Source of the DNA: Roseateles saccharophilus
GTDB lineage: Bacteria; Pseudomonadota; Gammaproteobacteria; Burkholderiales; Burkholderiaceae_C
Reading direction: 5' to 3'
NCBI RefSeq assembly: GCF_004342485.1
Contig: NZ_SMBU01000004.1
Span: 1 to 64,000 of the forward strand
Length of the DNA stretch: 64,000 nt
Shown here: positions 7,526 through 16,851 of the stretch, one piece after another
Layout: every line of letters begins with the position of its first letter
How positions within the stretch are numbered: position 1 is the first letter of the stretch
Translations under genes and position numbers: made by a program
The notes under the pieces: model-generated
Database searches by the model: none
The model's input: only the letters and a program-made list of their open reading frames with translations
Told to the model about the DNA's origin: nothing

Positions 7526-9205
7526 ATGGCAACTGCAGCAGCTTCCGCCGCGGCGCCGATGACCGCCGGCGAGAAGAAGGTCATCTTCGCGTCGTCGCTG
7601 GGCACGGTGTTCGAGTGGTACGACTTCTATCTCTACGGCTCGCTGGCGCCGATCATCGCGAAGCAGTTCTTCGCGGGGCTGGACCCCCAGGCCGCCTTCA
7701 TTGCGTCGCTGCTGGCCTTCGCCGCCGGCTTCATCGTGCGGCCCTTCGGCGCGCTGGTGTTCGGCCGCCTGGGCGACATGATCGGCCGCAAGTACACCTT
7801 CCTGGTCACCATCCTGATCATGGGCCTGTCGACCTTCATCGTCGGCGTGCTGCCCGGCTACGCGACCATCGGCGCCGCGGCCCCGGTGATCCTGATCGGC
7901 CTGCGCCTGCTGCAGGGCCTGGCCCTGGGCGGTGAGTACGGCGGCGCGGCCACCTATGTGGCCGAGCACGCGCCACACGGCAAGCGCGGCGCCTACACCT
8001 CGTGGATCCAGACCACCGCGACGCTGGGCCTGTTCCTGTCGCTGATGGTCATCCTCGGCACCCGCTCGGCACTGGGCGAGAAGGAGTTCGGCGAGTGGGG
8101 CTGGCGCGTGCCCTTCATCGTGTCCATCATGCTGCTGGGCGTCTCGGTGTGGATCCGGCTGTCGATGAACGAGTCGCCCGCCTTCCAGAAGATGAAGGCC
8201 GAGGGCAAGACCTCCAAGGCGCCGCTGTCCGAGTCCTTCGGCCAGTGGAAGAACCTGAAGATCGTGCTGCTGGCCCTGTTCGGCCTGGTCGCCGGCCAGG
8301 GCGTGGTCTGGTACTCCGGCCAGTTCTACGCGTTGTTCTTCCTGACCTCGGTGCTCAAGGTCGATGCCTCCAGCGCCAACATCTGGATCGCGATCTCGCT
8401 GATGCTGGGCACGCCCTTCTTCGTCGTGTTCGGTTCGCTGTCCGACAAGATCGGCCGCAAGCCCATCATCATGGCCGGCCTGCTGCTCGCGGTCGTGACC
8501 TACTTCCCGCTGTTCAAGGCGCTGACCCAAGCGGCCAACCCCGACCTCGCCCGTGCGCAGGAAACCTCCAAGGTCACGCTGACGACCAACATCGCCAGCT
8601 GCTCCTTCCAGGGCAGCCCGACGGCGCGTGAGGTGGACTTCACGAGCGCCTGCGACATCGCCAAGCGCGCTCTGGCCGTGTCGTCCGCCAGCTCCGAGAC
8701 CGTCGAGGCCGCCCCCGGCGGCCCGACCGTCGTGCGCATCGGCGACAAGGAGATCCAGGTGCCGACGGCCACCAAGCTGACCGAGCACAAGTTCGACGAG
8801 GCCAGCACCAAGGCCATCGCCGCCTTCAAGAAGGACCTGGGTGAAGCGATGAAGGCCGCCGGCTATCCGGCCAAGGCCGACCCGGCCAAGGTCAACGTGC
8901 CGATGGTCGTCGCCATCCTGTTCGTGCTGGTCATCTACGTGACCATGGTCTACGGCCCGATCGCGGCGATGCTGGTGGAGATGTTCCCGACCCGCATCCG
9001 CTACACCTCGATGAGCCTGCCCTACCACATCGGCAACGGCTGGTTCGGCGGCCTGCTGCCCTCCATCACCTTCGCGATGGTGGCGCAGAACGGCAACATC
9101 TACCACGGCCTCTGGTACCCCATCGTCATCGCCGCGATGAGCTTCGTCGTCGGCATGATCTTCGTGCGCGAGACCAAGGACGTCGACATCTACGCGAAGG
9201 ACTGA
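7526..9205 (+). CDS. MHS-family MFS transporter (ProP/shikimate-type symporter)
   Basis: 559 residues with about 12 membrane segments. GTVFEWYDFYLYG, GRLGDMIGRKY, RLLQGLALGGEYGGA and the second DKIGRKP loop are typical of the metabolite:H+ symporter branch (ProP, KgtP, ShiA, citrate and dicarboxylate carriers). After the ninth helix there is an unusually long hydrophilic insert, residues about 332-455, predicted periplasmic, with two Cys (IASCSF, TSACDIA). Pro-rich MFPTRIRYTSMSLPYHIGNG lies in the last third, as in ProP relatives. A structured leader precedes the ATG. The gene stands alone, ending at a hairpin array, so the substrate cannot be inferred from context. Confidence 0.85.
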   Translation: MATAAASAAAPMTAGEKKVIFASSLGTVFEWYDFYLYGSLAPIIAKQFFAGLDPQAAFIASLLAFAAGFIVRPFGALVFGRLGDMIGRKYTFLVTILIMGLSTFIVGVLPGYATIGAAAPVILIGLRLLQGLALGGEYGGAATYVAEHAPHGKRGAYTSWIQTTATLGLFLSLMVILGTRSALGEKEFGEWGWRVPFIVSIMLLGVSVWIRLSMNESPAFQKMKAEGKTSKAPLSESFGQWKNLKIVLLALFGLVAGQGVVWYSGQFYALFFLTSVLKVDASSANIWIAISLMLGTPFFVVFGSLSDKIGRKPIIMAGLLLAVVTYFPLFKALTQAANPDLARAQETSKVTLTTNIASCSFQGSPTAREVDFTSACDIAKRALAVSSASSETVEAAPGGPTVVRIGDKEIQVPTATKLTEHKFDEASTKAIAAFKKDLGEAMKAAGYPAKADPAKVNVPMVVAILFVLVIYVTMVYGPIAAMLVEMFPTRIRYTSMSLPYHIGNGWFGGLLPSITFAMVAQNGNIYHGLWYPIVIAAMSFVVGMIFVRETKDVDIYAKD

Positions 9206-9216
9206 GCAAGGACCGA

Positions 9217-9321
9217 GGACAGGCCCTTGAGGCCTGTCCGACGCCTTGCGAAGGCCATGCGGCATGCAGGCCGCATGGCATGACGCGGACCGAAGGCCAA
9301 CCAGCATGCAGGCCGGTTGGC
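9217..9321. repeat. Array of three hairpins, two being 42-nt tandem units
   Basis: GGACAGGCC/GGCCTGTCC (9217-9225, 9231-9239) is a 9-bp stem. It is followed by two 42-nt tandem units of the form GAAGGCCA-nnnnn-CATGCAGGCC-nnnn-GGCATGA. The first unit stem is GCCATGCGG/CCGCATGGC (9254-9262, 9271-9279). The second is GCCAACCAG/CCGGTTGGC (9296-9304, 9313-9321), with one mispair. The loops (CATGCAGG) are identical, while the stem bases differ in a compensating way. Confidence 0.8.
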
Positions 9322-9339
9322 ATGAGCGCAAAAAACAAA

Positions 9340-9361
9340 GAAGCCGGCTCGCGCCGGCTTC
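9340..9361. terminator. Bidirectional Rho-independent terminator
   Basis: GAAGCCGGC-TCGC-GCCGGCTTC is a perfect 9-bp stem, preceded by AAAAAACAAA and followed by TTTCATTT, so it can terminate in both directions. It lies between the converging MFS gene and the leftward halogenase operon, eight bases from the halogenase stop. Confidence 0.85.
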
Positions 9362-9368
9362 TTTCATT

Positions 9369-10889
9369 TCAAGCCGCGCAATGCCGCGCGACGAAGTCCT
9401 CGTGCGTGGGCATGCCCTGCGCCACCTGCGCCATCGCCTCGCGCTGCCGGCGCAGCATCGCGCTGCCATCGATGCCGCGCAGGTCCACCAGTGGGTCGTG
9501 CCGCTGCGGCCAGTTGAACTGGCCGATGTGCGCCGCCAGCCAGCTCTGGTTGCCGAACAGGTCGTTGCCCTCGGACACCAGCCGGCCATAGCGCCGGAAG
9601 TGGTCGATCTTCCACTGCAACGCGTCCGGGACGGGCATGGCCGCGCAGTAGCGCCACAGTTCGCCGTCGTCGCGTTCGGTCAGCTTGTAGTGCAGGATCA
9701 GGAAGTCGCGGATGCGCTCCCATTCCTGGATGCCGATGCGGTTGTATTCGGCGATGGTCAGCGGATCGAAGTCGCGGTCGGGGAAGAGGGCCAGCAGCCG
9801 CGAGATGCCCGACTGCACGAGGTGCAGGCTGGTCGATTCCAGCGGCTCCATGAAGCCGCTGGCCAGGCCCAGGGCCAGGACGTTGCGGTTCCAGAACTGG
9901 CGCCGCCGTCCGGCCGTGAAGCGCAGCGGTCGCGGTACCGACTGGGCCGGCGCGTCGAGATGGGCCAGCAGCGTCGCGGCGGCCTCGTCGTCGGAGATGA
10001 AGCGGCTGCAGTAGACATGGCCGTTGCCGGTGCGGTGCTGCAGCGGGATGCGCCATTGCCAGCCGGCCGCGTGGGCCGTGGAGCGGGTGTAGGGCGTGAA
10101 GTCGGGGCCGCGGTCGCAGGGCACGGCCAGCGCGCGGTCGCAGGGCAGCCAGTGGCTCCAGTCCTCGTAGCCGGTGTGCAGGGCCTCCTCGATGAGCAGG
10201 CCGCGAAAGCCCGAGCAGTCGATGAAGAAATCACCCTCGATCTCGCGGCCGTCGGCCAAGGTCAGGCGGTCCACATGGCCGCTGTCGGGGTGCAGTTGCA
10301 CGGCGGCGATGCGGCCCTCGACGCGCTGCACGCCGCGGGGCTCGGCCATCTCGCGCAGGAAGCGGGCATAGAGGCCGGCGTCGAAGTGGTAGGCGTAGTC
10401 GTAGGTGGAGCGCACGTCGCGCGGGTCGCCCACGGGTGGCGCGAAGCGGTTCAGCCGCGCGGCGGCCCAGGCCATGGAGTGCTCGTCGATCGACGTGTCG
10501 CCGCCTTCGTGGCGGCTCTTCAGCCAGTGCTGGTGCAGCGGCGCGTAGTCGAAGGCCACGCCGTGCGGGCCGAAGGGGTGAAAATAGCGCTGGCCCTGGC
10601 GGCCCCAGTTCACGAACTGGATGCCGAGCTTGAAGCTGCCCTGGGTGCGGCGCATGAACTCGGCCTCGTCCAGGCCCAGGCTCTGGTTGAAGGTGCGGAT
10701 GGGCGGGATGGTGGCTTCGCCGACGCCGACCGTGCCGATCTCGTCCGACTCGATCAGCATGATCGCGCAGCGGCGCGAGGCGAGGGCGGTGGCCAGCGAG
10801 GCTGCGGCCATCCAGCCTGCCGAGCCACCGCCGACGATGACGATGCGGCGCAGCGCGCGCGGGGAAGCGGTGTCGTGCATGTCGGTCAT
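9369..10889 (-). CDS. Flavin-dependent tryptophan-halogenase family protein
   Basis: 506 residues. FAD-binding [10 protein letters not shown] (about 20-29), [13 protein letters not shown] (55-67), the catalytic-type Lys in [12 protein letters not shown] (K87), the halogenase signature GWQWRIP (276-282) and the active-site Glu in PLESTS (E351) are all present, so the catalytic set looks intact. Family members halogenate indoles or other aromatics with FADH2, O2 and halide, using a separate flavin reductase; none is seen here. The ATG overlaps the stop of the GH36-like gene by 4 nt, so it is the third gene of the TonB-receptor operon under the LacI-type operator. Homologues of unknown substrate are known next to TonB receptor genes in carbohydrate loci of Xanthomonas and Caulobacter relatives. 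Confidence 0.88.
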   Translation of the reverse strand: MTDMHDTASPRALRRIVIVGGGSAGWMAAASLATALASRRCAIMLIESDEIGTVGVGEATIPPIRTFNQSLGLDEAEFMRRTQGSFKLGIQFVNWGRQGQRYFHPFGPHGVAFDYAPLHQHWLKSRHEGGDTSIDEHSMAWAAARLNRFAPPVGDPRDVRSTYDYAYHFDAGLYARFLREMAEPRGVQRVEGRIAAVQLHPDSGHVDRLTLADGREIEGDFFIDCSGFRGLLIEEALHTGYEDWSHWLPCDRALAVPCDRGPDFTPYTRSTAHAAGWQWRIPLQHRTGNGHVYCSRFISDDEAAATLLAHLDAPAQSVPRPLRFTAGRRRQFWNRNVLALGLASGFMEPLESTSLHLVQSGISRLLALFPDRDFDPLTIAEYNRIGIQEWERIRDFLILHYKLTERDDGELWRYCAAMPVPDALQWKIDHFRRYGRLVSEGNDLFGNQSWLAAHIGQFNWPQRHDPLVDLRGIDGSAMLRRQREAMAQVAQGMPTHEDFVARHCAA

Positions 10890-12898
10890 CCGAAGCTCAG
10901 GCTCAGCATTCTGGGGCCGCCCGTCGGCAGGTCGGCGCCCAGCAGGCCGTCCTGGTGGCGGAAGGGGTGGGGCGCGCCGTCGCAGTGCAGCGCCAGCGGT
11001 GCCTGCTCGCACCAGGCGAGGAAGCGGCCGCCGTCGCGCAGGGTCAGGTCGAGCCCGCTATCGCGCCAGCAGCGGCTGGCGACGGCCGCCGTGCTGTTGA
11101 ACTTGTCGGCCAGGCCGATGACGGCGACGCCGCGTTCTATGGGCGCGAAGGACACGAGCTCCCACTCGCCCGGCGCGAGCTCGAAGCGCGGGGCCGTGTC
11201 GGTGCGGCAGCGCCAGGCGCGGCCGAGCCGGTGCGCGAAGGCGATGCAGTCGGCGCCAAGGCCTGGCACGTCGCCGGGCCCGGCATGGCCGGCCAGCGTG
11301 GCGGTCTCGCCGGCATTGAAGAGGCCGACGACGGCGGCGTCGCCGTTGCGGTTGAAGATCTTCAGCAGCGTCGCCTCGCGGGTCGGGTCGGCGAACAGGC
11401 TGTCGGGGCAGGGGAGGCCGGGGCCGTCGGCGCGCAGCACGCGGCCGTCGCTGAGCACGAGCTTGCGCAGCAGCGCGGCGTCGTGGCGGCCGATGCCGTC
11501 GGAGACATAGACCGGCCCGCCGGAGATCGCCCGAGCCGCCGCATGGAAGGCACCGCGCGGATGGCCGGACTGAAACATGTCCCAGTCCGGCAGCATGAAC
11601 TCGCCGAACCACATCCCGGCCATCGCGTTGGCGAAGAGGTGCAGGCCGTGGCTTTCGGGGCGGTTGGGGAAGAAGTCGTCCGAGGTGCGCAGCAGCACGC
11701 TGTCACGGCTCTGGTAGAGGCACTCGGGCGTGCAGGCCATGCAGTTGATGAGGCGGCCGCCGAAGTGGCGCAGCGCCGAGGCTTCGAGTGCGCGACGGCT
11801 GGCGGCGCCGAGGGCGACACGCCCGCCCTGGCCGGCCGAGACGCCCTCGAGCAGGCCCTGGGCGTCGACCTTGACGCCGTCCACGCCCTGGCTGGCGAGG
11901 CTGCGATGCAGTTCATCGTAGAAGGCGGCGAAGCCCTCGGTGGAGGGGACGCCGAGCTGGGCGCCCCAGGGCCAGACGTTCCAGCGCGGCTCCTGGGCGA
12001 GCAGGCCCGGGCCGAAGGAGCGCGCGACGCGGCGCACGCCCCAGGCCGGGAAGGCCTCGGCGTCCAGGCCGCCCCAATAGCCGAGCAGCGCATGCCAGAC
12101 GATGACGCGCTGCACGCCGAAGTCCTGCTTGGCGCTGCGCACCAGGGCATCGAGATCGCGGCCGAAGCGTGCGTTGGGCGCGAACGCGACGAGGCGCTCC
12201 TCGCCGCTGGCGGCCTGCCGCCACTGCTGCCAGCCATCGTCGAGGATGAGCCAGCGCGGCGGCACGCCGGCGTCCGTCAGGCTGCGCAGGCCGGCCAGCA
12301 CGCGATCGGGCGAGACCTCCTTGTAGAAGGCATCCCAGGTGCACCAGCCGAACAGATCGACGAAGTCGGGCAATTCGCGCTGGGCGCGCAGCCGACCGCC
12401 GAGCCGGGCCGCGACGGCGCCGGCAGCGGCATGCACGAGGGCATGGGGATCACTGCCATGGGCAACAAAGAGGGCCGCGCCGCCGGTGCATGCCAGGTCG
12501 GGGTCGCCGGTCTCGGCGGCGACGGCGAGGCCGGCCGGCCCGGCGCGCAGCGAGAAGCGTGTGCGCTCGTCGAGCAGGGGCACGAGCAGCGTGCCGCCGC
12601 CGCGCGCATCACGGGCCAGCAGCCAGACGGTTTCGGGCTGCACGGCGGACTCGGCCATGCCGACGGCTGGCCGGGTCCAGAAGGGCGAGAAGCGCTGCAG
12701 GCTCGTGAAACGCTCCAGCGCTTCGAAGCGGCCGAGAGGGTGCTCGACATAGGCCGCGGGCTCCGCGTCGGGAGGCGCCAGGAAGCAGCCCACGCCGCTC
12801 GCATCGTCGAGCAGCCGCCAGCCCGGTGCGAGCCTCAAGAGGGTCCGGCCGGCGCTGCTCAGCGCAGCGTCGGCCGGATCGAGTTGCCAGTTGTGCAT
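10886..12898 (-). CDS. GH36-related raffinose-synthase/Sip1-like glycosidase
   Basis: 670 residues, no signal peptide. [10 protein letters not shown] (183-192), [10 protein letters not shown] (217-226), [11 protein letters not shown] with the presumed nucleophile D345, and [16 protein letters not shown] with the acid/base Asp (407 or 408) match the raffinose-synthase/seed-imbibition branch of clan GH-D. Members include plant galactosyltransferases and microbial alpha-galactosidases, so it could hydrolyse or transfer alpha-galactosyl groups. A beta-rich C-terminal region follows. The ATG at 12898 is chosen because the upstream frame is low-quality and enters the gap after the TonB receptor. 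It lies 58 nt downstream of that gene and overlaps the halogenase. Confidence 0.82.
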   Translation of the reverse strand: MHNWQLDPADAALSSAGRTLLRLAPGWRLLDDASGVGCFLAPPDAEPAAYVEHPLGRFEALERFTSLQRFSPFWTRPAVGMAESAVQPETVWLLARDARGGGTLLVPLLDERTRFSLRAGPAGLAVAAETGDPDLACTGGAALFVAHGSDPHALVHAAAGAVAARLGGRLRAQRELPDFVDLFGWCTWDAFYKEVSPDRVLAGLRSLTDAGVPPRWLILDDGWQQWRQAASGEERLVAFAPNARFGRDLDALVRSAKQDFGVQRVIVWHALLGYWGGLDAEAFPAWGVRRVARSFGPGLLAQEPRWNVWPWGAQLGVPSTEGFAAFYDELHRSLASQGVDGVKVDAQGLLEGVSAGQGGRVALGAASRRALEASALRHFGGRLINCMACTPECLYQSRDSVLLRTSDDFFPNRPESHGLHLFANAMAGMWFGEFMLPDWDMFQSGHPRGAFHAAARAISGGPVYVSDGIGRHDAALLRKLVLSDGRVLRADGPGLPCPDSLFADPTREATLLKIFNRNGDAAVVGLFNAGETATLAGHAGPGDVPGLGADCIAFAHRLGRAWRCRTDTAPRFELAPGEWELVSFAPIERGVAVIGLADKFNSTAAVASRCWRDSGLDLTLRDGGRFLAWCEQAPLALHCDGAPHPFRHQDGLLGADLPTGGPRMLSLSFG

Positions 12899-12956
12899 GA
12901 AGATGACCCGTGGGCCGCAAGGGAAGCCGGGCAGGCTTTCACCTGCCCGGGTTTCC

Positions 12957-15485
12957 TCAGAACGCGTAGCGCAGCGACGCGTTGATGGTGCGGCCGTTCT
13001 CGACACCGGCGCCGAACACCGTCGTCGAGCCCGGCACAAAGCCGCCACCGCCGGCGGGGTAGACCTTGTCGAACAGGTTGTTCACGTTCAACGCGCCGGT
13101 CAGGCCCTTGCCGAAGTCATAGTTGACGAAGGCGCTGACGACGTAGTGGCCGCCGATCCGGATCGTGTTGCCGCCATCGGCCCAGACGGAGTCCTGGCCA
13201 CGGATGGTCGCGCCGAAGGTGGCCGGGCCGAACGTGTAGCGCGGCGAGATCGTGTAGCGCAGCTTGGGCAGGCCGGACTCGGTCTTGCCGATGAAGGCCG
13301 GGGCACCCAGGTTGGTCGTGATCTTCTCGTCCGAATAGACGAGGTTGACGTTCAGCGCGAAGTCGCCGATCGCACCCGCCGTCTCCAGCTCCAGGCCATC
13401 GGCCTTGTAGCCGACGACGTTGAGCTTGGGGCCCTGGTAGTTGGGCAGCGCGGGGTTGTCCTGGCGGGTCTGGTCGTAGTCGAACTCCTGCGTCGTGGAG
13501 TGGAACAGCGTGGCCGACACGCCGTAGTTCAGATGCTCGGTGTGGCCGCGGTAGCGCGCGCCGATCTCGTTCTGCCTGACCGGTGCCAGCGCCGCGTCGC
13601 GGTTGGCGAGCAGGCCGGTCTTGGCGTCGATGTTGGCGCTGAACAGCAGGCGGTCGGCGATGGCGCGGTTGCCCTTGCTGGTGCGGGCGAAGACGCTCAG
13701 GTCGGGCGTCAGCCGGTAGTTCACGCCGGCCGAGTAGTTCGTGTAGGAGACCTTGTAGTTCGACAGTCCGCGCGGCGTCGTCGCGTCGATCAGGAAGACG
13801 TTCTTCTCGGCGCCCGTGATCTGGCCGTCACCGTTCAAGTCGACGGCACGCGAGGTGCCGGCGGCATAGCTGGCGTTCGACGAGAAGTTCTCGCGGCGCA
13901 CGCCGGCGTCGACGTCGAGGTCGCCGCGCTGCAGGTTCATCGACAGATAGGGGGCGTTGGTCGTGAAGTGGGCGTCGATGTCGCGGGCGCAGCAGCCGCC
14001 CCACTGGTTGTTGTAGCCGGTCAGGCCCGCGGTGGTCAGCGCGGCGCCGGTGCTGTCGTAGGCGTCGATGACGGCGCCGTTCTTGCCCACCTCGACGAGG
14101 CGCTCGCTGATGGCCCAGCGCTGCACGACGTTCTGGCGCGAATGGAAGATACCGCCCTTGAGGTCGATGGTGCCCAGGTCGAGCTTGAACTGCTTGTTGA
14201 CCGACAGATCATTGACCAGGTTGCCCATGTCGGGCGTCTGCGTGTTGATGGCCGCGCCCTGGGACACCAGGCCGAGCTGGAGGTTGCTGGCCGTGACCGC
14301 CTGGCCGGTGTTGGGGCCGTTGTAGTACTTGACCGTCGTGCCCGCGCCGAAGCCCGACAGCATGTTGGCCAGCGTCATCACGTTCAGGAACTGGGTCTGG
14401 AAGGCGCCCGAGTTCTGCGACCTGCGGAACTTGTCGTCGATGGTGAAGCCGTTGTCCAGCGCGTTGTGGAACTCCAGGCCCACCGACTTGGAGTTGACGG
14501 TGATGCCGTCGGTCAGCGAGGTGTTGGTCAGCTGATGGGTGACGGGGTCGATGCCGGGCACGCTGGCGTTGTAGATGGACACGCCGGATTCGCGGGTCGC
14601 GTCATAGCCCGGCAGCTTGGCGAAGCCGCCGATGCTGTTGCCGTTCTGCGTTGCGCTGATGAAGGTCTGCGGGTTGGCCGGGGCGTGCTCGTCAAGCACC
14701 TTGAAGTAGGCGCGGACATAGCCCTTGCCGTCGTTGAACTCCTTGGTGATATTGCCCTTGAGCTGATAGCCCTGCAGCGCGTTCGGCGTGGAGCGGTGGG
14801 AGCCCTCGCCCTCGCGGTAGTAGCCGCCGATGTGGTAGTACAGGCCCTTGTCGAGGCGGTCGCCGTAGTCGGCGTCGACGCGCGTCTCGTTGTAGTTCAG
14901 GCCGCGTGACAGGGCCAGCGAGCCGCCCTTTTCCTTGCCGGTCTTGCTGATGTAGTTGATGACCGCGCCCGGGGCCTGCGATGCGAACACCGACGACGAG
15001 CCGCCGCGCAGCGTCTGGATGCTGTCGATGTTGTTGTCGAAGCGGATCCAGTAGTCGTTGTTCGAGAAGTTCATGTCGCCGAACTGAACGCCCGGCAGGC
15101 CGTCTTCCTGCAGCTGCACGTACTTGGAGCCGCCGGAGGCGATGGGCAGGCCGCGCACGGAGATGTTGGCGTTGCCGCCGGCGCCGGCCGTCGCGTCGGT
15201 GCGGATGCCGGGGATCAGCAGCAGCACCTCGGCCTCCGTGCGCGGGCCGAAGTCCTTGATCTGGTCCTGGTCGATGTCGGTGACGGTGACCGAGCTGCGC
15301 ATCTTGGACTTCACGCTGGACGTCGCCGTCGTGACCACGCGGTCCAGGCTCGCGACGTCGGCCTTGGCCGCGTCAGGCGCCTCGGCGGTCTGCGCCAGGG
15401 CCGGCAGCGCCAGCGCCGCCAGGGACGTGGCCAGCAACTGGGCCAGCGGGGTCAGGGTGGGGTGTCGAGAGGATTGGGACTTCAC
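12957..15485 (-). CDS. TonB-dependent outer-membrane receptor
   Basis: 842 residues. The start is GTG at 15485, fixed by a strong AAGGAGA site about 6 nt upstream. A signal region (LAQLLATSLAALALPALAQ) is followed by a plug domain (RTEAEVLLLIPGIR, ANISVRGLPIASGG, VQLQEDGLPGVQFG), then a long barrel ending in the aromatic C-terminus SLRYAF. It should import a large or scarce substrate across the outer membrane with energy from TonB-ExbBD, which are not in the window. As first gene of the operon with a GH36-like enzyme and a halogenase, and divergent from the sugar ABC importer, an oligosaccharide such as raffinose or stachyose is the likeliest cargo. A siderophore receptor is the main alternative. 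Confidence 0.92.
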   Translation of the reverse strand: MKSQSSRHPTLTPLAQLLATSLAALALPALAQTAEAPDAAKADVASLDRVVTTATSSVKSKMRSSVTVTDIDQDQIKDFGPRTEAEVLLLIPGIRTDATAGAGGNANISVRGLPIASGGSKYVQLQEDGLPGVQFGDMNFSNNDYWIRFDNNIDSIQTLRGGSSSVFASQAPGAVINYISKTGKEKGGSLALSRGLNYNETRVDADYGDRLDKGLYYHIGGYYREGEGSHRSTPNALQGYQLKGNITKEFNDGKGYVRAYFKVLDEHAPANPQTFISATQNGNSIGGFAKLPGYDATRESGVSIYNASVPGIDPVTHQLTNTSLTDGITVNSKSVGLEFHNALDNGFTIDDKFRRSQNSGAFQTQFLNVMTLANMLSGFGAGTTVKYYNGPNTGQAVTASNLQLGLVSQGAAINTQTPDMGNLVNDLSVNKQFKLDLGTIDLKGGIFHSRQNVVQRWAISERLVEVGKNGAVIDAYDSTGAALTTAGLTGYNNQWGGCCARDIDAHFTTNAPYLSMNLQRGDLDVDAGVRRENFSSNASYAAGTSRAVDLNGDGQITGAEKNVFLIDATTPRGLSNYKVSYTNYSAGVNYRLTPDLSVFARTSKGNRAIADRLLFSANIDAKTGLLANRDAALAPVRQNEIGARYRGHTEHLNYGVSATLFHSTTQEFDYDQTRQDNPALPNYQGPKLNVVGYKADGLELETAGAIGDFALNVNLVYSDEKITTNLGAPAFIGKTESGLPKLRYTISPRYTFGPATFGATIRGQDSVWADGGNTIRIGGHYVVSAFVNYDFGKGLTGALNVNNLFDKVYPAGGGGFVPGSTTVFGAGVENGRTINASLRYAF

Positions 15486-15557
15486 GTTGTCTCCTTCATT
15501 GGAATGGTTTGCCTGGCAGTACCGGCCGCAGCACGGCCTTCTGTAACTGTTGGCTGA

Positions 15558-15595
15558 AGCATAGTGGTGCGAGTTTTTAAAAGCAATCGATTGCA
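15558..15595 (-). promoter_or_regulatory. Promoter of the TonB-receptor operon with LacI-type operator
   Basis: On the minus strand, TTGCTT (15586-15581) and TATGCT (15563-15558) are spaced by exactly 17 nt. The -35 overlaps the right half of the palindrome at 15582-15595 (AGCAATCGATTGCA, 13 of 14 positions of TGCAATCGATTGCA). A bound LacI-family protein would block RNA polymerase. About 430 bases lie between the two divergent operons; apart from this site and the half-degenerate site at 15885 I see nothing definite there. Confidence 0.75.
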
Positions 15596-15884
15596 ATGCT
15601 AGGGAAAACCAGTGATGTTGGTGCGCGCCGACAGTTGCCCCGCCCCGGTCTGGGTTGCTCCCCTCTTGGGATGTGGTTCCGGCTTGCGGTCGCCGTCTCT
15701 TGGGATTTGTCGACGGTTTGGTCAATATTCAAGGGGAATTTGGCCTGTTCAGCCTGGGCGGTGCGTGATCTGGAAGCCGCGCCCGCTGGCCTTCAGTGCG
15801 CTGTGCGATGCGCCAATCCTGAGCGTAGGCCGTCGTATCGAGGTGCACGTCAGACTCGTTTCAGTCTTTCGGGATATCCCTGAA

Positions 15885-15898
15885 TACAAACGATTGCA
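15885..15898 (+). promoter_or_regulatory. LacI-type operator in front of the ABC operon
   Basis: TACAAACGATTGCA matches the regulon palindrome TGCAATCGATTGCA at 12 of 14 positions, with the right half perfect. It lies 11 nt before the ATG at 15910. No convincing -35/-10 pair could be assigned around it, so the site may act from inside the transcript start region. Confidence 0.6.
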
Positions 15899-15909
15899 TT
15901 GCGCCCAGA

Positions 15910-16851
15910 ATGCGTGCACTCGCCGCTGCCATGGAACCCGTGAACCGCCTTCTCGCCTCATTTGCCTCCGCCCTCGGCCCCGGCCGCCGGGCGCAGACGC
16001 TGACCGCCTGGGCGCTGGTGGGGCCGGCCTTCGTCGGCTTCCTGCTGTTCCATGCCTGGCCGACCTGCCGGGCTCTGGCCATCAGCTTCACCGACTGGAA
16101 CCTGCTGAGCGAGCCGCGCTTCGTGGGCCTGGACAACTATGCCCAGCTGCTGCGGGACGGCGGCTTCTGGCAGGGCATGAAGCTCAGCGCCTGCTATGTG
16201 CTGCTCAACATCCCGCTGCAGATCGCGTTCGGCCTCTTCCTGGCCGTGGCGATGGACCGCCTGGCGCGCTCGCTGTGGGTCAAGGCGGTCGTGCTGCTGC
16301 CCTATCTGCTGTCCAACGTGCTGGTGGCCATGATCTGGCTGTGGATGCTCGACCCGCTGCTGGGCTGGGTCAACGAGATGCTGGCCACGCTGGACATCGA
16401 CCGTCAGCCCTTCTTCGGCGGCGTGGACCAGGCGCTGCTGACCGTGGCCGCCGTAAACATCTGGCGCCACATGGGCCTTGTGGCGCTGCTCTTCCTGGCC
16501 GGGCTGCAGAACATCCCGCGCTCGCTCTATGAGGCGGCCGGCCTGGAGGGGGCGTCGGAGTGGCAGATGTTCCGACGCATCACGCTGCCGCTGCTGCGGC
16601 CGGTCATGGTCTTCGTGCTGGTGACCAGCGTGACGGGCTCCTTCCAGATCTTCGACACCATCGCGGTGACGACCAAGGGCGGCCCGCTGGACTCGACCCA
16701 GGTCATCGTCTACTACATCGTGCAGAACGCGTTCAGCTTCTACAAGATGGGCTATGCGTCGGCGATGTCCATGGTGCTGTGCCTGGTGATGCTGGCCTAC
16801 ACGGTGCTACAGATGCGCGTCATGCGTGCCAACGAAAGCGATTTGGCATGA
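15910..16851 (+). CDS. Sugar ABC transporter permease (MalF/UgpA type)
   Basis: 313 residues with about six membrane segments. The conserved permease loop EAAGLEGASEWQMFRRITLPLL is present near the C-terminus, as is NIWRHMGLVALLFLAGLQNIP. This is the first permease of a CUT1-type oligosaccharide importer. The start is ATG 15910; an alternative in-frame ATG at 15931 would place the operator further upstream. It overlaps the second permease by ATGA. It heads a likely ten-kilobase operon running through galK. Confidence 0.9.
   Translation: MRALAAAMEPVNRLLASFASALGPGRRAQTLTAWALVGPAFVGFLLFHAWPTCRALAISFTDWNLLSEPRFVGLDNYAQLLRDGGFWQGMKLSACYVLLNIPLQIAFGLFLAVAMDRLARSLWVKAVVLLPYLLSNVLVAMIWLWMLDPLLGWVNEMLATLDIDRQPFFGGVDQALLTVAAVNIWRHMGLVALLFLAGLQNIPRSLYEAAGLEGASEWQMFRRITLPLLRPVMVFVLVTSVTGSFQIFDTIAVTTKGGPLDSTQVIVYYIVQNAFSFYKMGYASAMSMVLCLVMLAYTVLQMRVMRANESDLA

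Noticed and set aside
7517-9589. A 690-codon minus-strand frame opposite the MFS gene
   Set aside because: It is rich in His, Asp and Gly with no domain, and the plus-strand gene shows clear membrane helices and MFS motifs.
12891-14909. A 672-codon plus-strand frame opposite the TonB receptor
   Set aside because: Val/Asp/His-rich antisense shadow; the receptor on the minus strand has plug and barrel motifs and a strong ribosome site.
15596-15883. Small plus-strand ORFs in the gap between the TonB receptor and the ABC operon
   Set aside because: No ribosome site, no recognisable domain, and mixed composition; the region is better explained as regulatory.
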